From assembly GCF_009913235.1 (NCBI RefSeq), contig NZ_CP047897.1, forward strand, positions 682,001 to 746,000: a stretch of DNA of 64,000 bases. Direction: 5' to 3'. Positions 61,741-64,000 of the stretch are shown piece by piece (positions within the stretch are counted from its first letter, which is position 1; the number at the start of each line of letters is the position of its first letter). Made by a program: the position numbers and the translations under genes. Below the pieces are notes generated by a model, which saw only the letters and a list, made by a program, of their open reading frames with translations, did not search any database and was not told where the DNA came from. Source of the DNA: Nibribacter ruber. Lineage in GTDB: Bacteria; Bacteroidota; Bacteroidia; Cytophagales; Hymenobacteraceae.

Positions 61741-61774
61741 AAAAGGCCCTGAGACATCAGGGCCTTTTGTTTTT
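61741..61774 (+). terminator. Intrinsic terminator after gltA, fused to a palindrome
   Basis: A perfect 12-bp stem AAAAGGCCCTGA / TCAGGGCCTTTT with a GACA loop. The following TGTTTTT is also the left end of palindrome copy 23. Confidence 0.93.
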
Positions 61775-61805
61775 GGGGTATTTTCTGGGAATTAGGCGAA
61801 AAACA
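61768..61805. repeat. 38-bp palindrome, copy 23 (overlaps a terminator)
   Basis: TGTTTTTGGGGTATTTTC, then TGGGAATTAGGCGAAAAACA. Both outer CG pairs changed to TG/CA, keeping complementarity at the ends, while the centre is degenerate. Confidence 0.75.
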
Positions 61806-62086
61806 AGGATTTAAGAAATGATTCAACCGTGAATTACCAGTTTCCTTCTTCTGCTGACGTATCGTCTTTCCGCGGAACAACGTGCCTCCATGCAACGGGG
61901 AAATCCTCCATCAAGAATAATCTCCTTCCAGGGCAAACCGCTCTTAATTGTTGCAGAGAAATATTCAAGAAAAAAGAATAGCCTTCGCTTTGTACAACCA
62001 CATCGTTTTGCGGAAAGACGGTACATTATCTGCCATGCGTAGCAGACAAGGCGGTGCGGGTTACTAGGGCAATTTCCTCTTGTATT
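61806..62086. other. Intergenic stretch between two palindromes
   Basis: 281 bp of ordinary composition with no convincing reading frame, hairpin or promoter that I could recognise. Confidence 0.4.
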
Positions 62087-62124
62087 AGTTTTTGGCTTAT
62101 TTCCCAGAAAACAACCCGAAAACG
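62087..62124. repeat. 38-bp palindrome, copy 24
   Basis: AGTTTTTGGCTTATTTCC, then CAGAAAACAACCCGAAAACG. The first base of the left arm is A. It is 22 nt from the stop of the OmpA-family gene. Confidence 0.85.
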
Positions 62125-62146
62125 ATCAGTGGCAAACCGAGGGAAC

Positions 62147-64000
62147 CTATAAAATCCGCAGCTCGATCCGTCTGTTCAATTGGCGGTTTTGATCAGAGGT
62201 GTTGGGGACGGTGGGTTGGGTTTCGCCGTAGCCTTTGGCCAGGAATGTAGAAGCCGGAATTCCTTTGGAAACCAGATAGTGCACCACTTCTTGGGCGCGG
62301 GCTTGCGATAGTTTGAGGTTGGAGGCGGGTTGGCCTACATTATCTGTGTGACCGGCTATTTCTACTTTTAGGCCGGGGTTGCTTTTCATGAACTGGAATA
62401 GCTTGTCCAACTCCGTGCGGGATTCTTTGCGGAGAGTGGCTTTTCCGGTGTCAAAAAACAAATTACTTAGAATAGCTTTCTTTCCTTTTCCTATAGGCTG
62501 CAAATAAAAATCCAGGGCCAAAGGTTGGGCGGTGCTGACGGCAGATAAATGTCGGCTTTCCAAGACATAACCGGGGGCAGTCACATAGAGGGCATATTGT
62601 TGGCCTTGGTTGACCACTATGGTATAAGCGCCGGTTTGCTTGTCAGAAGGAACTTGTTGGGCAACTACTCCTAGTGAATCCAAGTCATACACCTGCACTT
62701 GCGCGGCAATTGGCTTCTTGGTTACGGCGTCATACACTGTTCCCTGCGCGAAGCTACTGGTCATATTCCCCTTCCAAACAGCGGGCACCTCAAACTGCGA
62801 AAGGCCTATGAGCACTTGACCTGGTTGGGCAGGTTGCCCAGAATAATAACCGAGTTGGTTGTCTGCGGTGATGAAAAGGGAAGTCTCATCGCGGTGTGTA
62901 TTCAGGGGGTAGCCCAAATTGACAGGTTCTGCCCATCCGTGCGCCTGCCTGGTAGCCTTGAAAAGGTCCAACCCTCCCATGCCCAGCCGGCCATCTGTGG
63001 CAAAGTACAGAGTGGCACCACTGGCATGCAGGAAAGGAGCGGCTTCGCGGCCAGAAGAATTGATGGCACTGCCAGCGTTGACCGGAACCTCCCAGGAACC
63101 GTCTTCTTGCTGCCGGGTCACCCAAATGTCTTCATTCCCCAAGCCTCCTTTGCGATTAGAGGCAAAATAAATGGTTCGTCCGTCCGCAGAGAGACTTGGC
63201 TGAGAGTCCCAGGAAGAAGTATTGACGTTTCGGCCCATATTCACCGGCTTGGACCAATTCTCGCCTTCCTTATAAGAGATGTACAAATCGCAGCTGCCAA
63301 AGGAGTCCTGACGGTTGCAGGAGGTGAACACCAACACGCGGCCATCAGCTGAAAAGGTGGCAGCTCCTTCGTTTAAGTCTGTGTTGATTTGATCCGAGAC
63401 GGAGACTGGCGCCTGCCACTGTCCTTCTTTTTTCACAGACAGGTACAGGTCTTCATCGTCTAACGCACCCCTACCCGACCTTGCCGTAAATAATAACTCT
63501 TGTTGATTGGCCGTGAGAACTGGAGAATACTGCATGCCCATAGCATTTACCACGGGGCTAAGTGGCACCGGCGAATAGGCAACCGGGTGGGCCATGGCCT
63601 CTTGCGCAAAGGCTACGTTCTTAAGCTGACGCTCTGCGTGAACCGCCTGCTTGGCTCCTGCCTTGGCATACCCCAGGTATTTCTGGTAATATTCTGCGGA
63701 CTGGCCATAGTGGCCCCGCTCAAAAGATAAGTCAGCGAAGGCAAGGTAATCTGGCGCCAGACTGGCCTGGGCCGGGACTTTGGACAAACCGCGAAGGTAG
63801 TATTGGTAGGCGGCATCTGGCTTTTGCAGGATGCGGCTCAATCCAGCGGCGCGTAAATACGCTTCGCCCAGGAGAGAGTCACGGGAGATGGCCTCGTCAA
63901 ACGCTTCTATGGCTTTTTCAAAATTGCGCATCTGAATGAGTTTCAGGCCTTCCTGGTACTGCTTTTGGGCTTTGGCATTGGAGGAGCCACCTGCTTTTTG
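62147..64000 (-). CDS. OmpA-family protein with TPR and PD40 repeats (partial, runs off right edge)
   Basis: 618 codons are visible; the frame stays open to the edge, and the 23 codons before the ATG at 63931 (...YQEGLKLIQ) continue the same TPR helix, so the start is outside. N-terminal TPRs (EKAIEAFDEAISRDSLLGEA) lead to four or so PD40/WD40-like beta-propeller repeats (GAATFSADGRVLVFTSCNR, QPSLSADGRTIYFASNRKGG), then a carboxypeptidase-regulatory-like domain (GTVYDAVTKKPIAAQVQVYD), and a C-terminal OmpA domain (VEIAGHTDNVGQPASNLKLS) that binds peptidoglycan. This PorE-like layout in Bacteroidota is linked to envelope anchoring and type IX secretion. Confidence 0.87.
   Translation of the reverse strand, partial: QKAGGSSNAKAQKQYQEGLKLIQMRNFEKAIEAFDEAISRDSLLGEAYLRAAGLSRILQKPDAAYQYYLRGLSKVPAQASLAPDYLAFADLSFERGHYGQSAEYYQKYLGYAKAGAKQAVHAERQLKNVAFAQEAMAHPVAYSPVPLSPVVNAMGMQYSPVLTANQQELLFTARSGRGALDDEDLYLSVKKEGQWQAPVSVSDQINTDLNEGAATFSADGRVLVFTSCNRQDSFGSCDLYISYKEGENWSKPVNMGRNVNTSSWDSQPSLSADGRTIYFASNRKGGLGNEDIWVTRQQEDGSWEVPVNAGSAINSSGREAAPFLHASGATLYFATDGRLGMGGLDLFKATRQAHGWAEPVNLGYPLNTHRDETSLFITADNQLGYYSGQPAQPGQVLIGLSQFEVPAVWKGNMTSSFAQGTVYDAVTKKPIAAQVQVYDLDSLGVVAQQVPSDKQTGAYTIVVNQGQQYALYVTAPGYVLESRHLSAVSTAQPLALDFYLQPIGKGKKAILSNLFFDTGKATLRKESRTELDKLFQFMKSNPGLKVEIAGHTDNVGQPASNLKLSQARAQEVVHYLVSKGIPASTFLAKGYGETQPTVPNTSDQNRQLNRRIELRIL

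Noticed and set aside
61823..62026. 67-codon minus-strand frame between gltA and the OmpA-family gene
   Set aside because: Irregular composition and no recognisable motif.

Overview
The window looks like a chromosomal segment of an environmental Bacteroidota, most likely Cytophagales and plausibly Hymenobacteraceae (Rufibacter/Pontibacter-like). The evidence is a Porin_10-type outer-membrane protein, LpxK and LptE, promoters of the Bacteroidota type (TTTG about 20 nt upstream of TAnnTTTG), few Shine-Dalgarno sequences, and gene neighbourhoods such as miaB / sigma-54 activator / lptE / TPR protein / secG / groESL. The genus-level guess is inference. No CRISPR array, rRNA, transposase or prophage gene was seen.

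Layout. 1-2522 (minus): lpxK and a Porin_10 protein running off the left edge. 2582-5811 (plus): Nif3-like protein, zinc-ribbon coiled-coil protein, PabB. 5902-14099 (plus): miaB, sigma-54 activator, lptE, acidic TPR protein, secG, then groES-groEL behind a candidate sigma-54 promoter. 14225-20824: lipoprotein, GH25 lysozyme, POT transporter, pckA, glycosyltransferase-like membrane protein. 20886-26079 (plus): rsmE, DUF4159 protein, smc. 26337-30292 (minus): PlsC-like acyltransferase, beta-barrel, patatin, metallo-hydrolase, accA. 30482-32057: two near-identical tRNA-Asp units flanking a TerC-family gene. 32108-40944: SRAP peptidase, DEAD-box-type helicase, small proteins, two cspA paralogues, lytic transglycosylase, ECF sigma factor with a cupin-type partner, NUDIX hydrolase, DUF4268 protein. 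41384-48030 (minus): seven-helix membrane protein, Mut7-C protein, msrA, serine hydrolase, beta-barrel, pseudouridine synthase, thpR. 48141-51595 (minus): an ABC exporter (two permeases, one ATPase) next to a very AT-rich island with a four-helix membrane protein and a 74-residue secreted peptide. 51596-60099 (minus): trehalose operon treX/glgX - treZ - treY::malQ. 60434-61720 (plus): gltA. 62147-64000 (minus): OmpA/PD40/TPR protein running off the right edge.

How genes work together. TreX debranches glycogen, TreY converts maltodextrin ends to a trehalosyl unit, TreZ releases trehalose, and the fused MalQ recycles short glucans. LptE and LpxK serve the outer membrane. The ECF sigma/cupin pair is a translationally coupled regulatory unit. 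The ABC exporter, four-helix protein and secreted peptide may form a peptide-export or immunity module; this is inference.

The most striking feature is a dispersed palindrome of 38 bp (left half CGTTTTTGGCCTGTTTTC, two-base centre, complementary right half). I found 24 copies, about one per 2.7 kb. Most are intergenic, often just behind a terminator. Three lie in frame inside genes (pabB, the TPR gene, treY) and one contains a start codon (the DUF4159 gene). Some copies show compensatory base changes, and some extend into copy-specific but self-complementary flanks.
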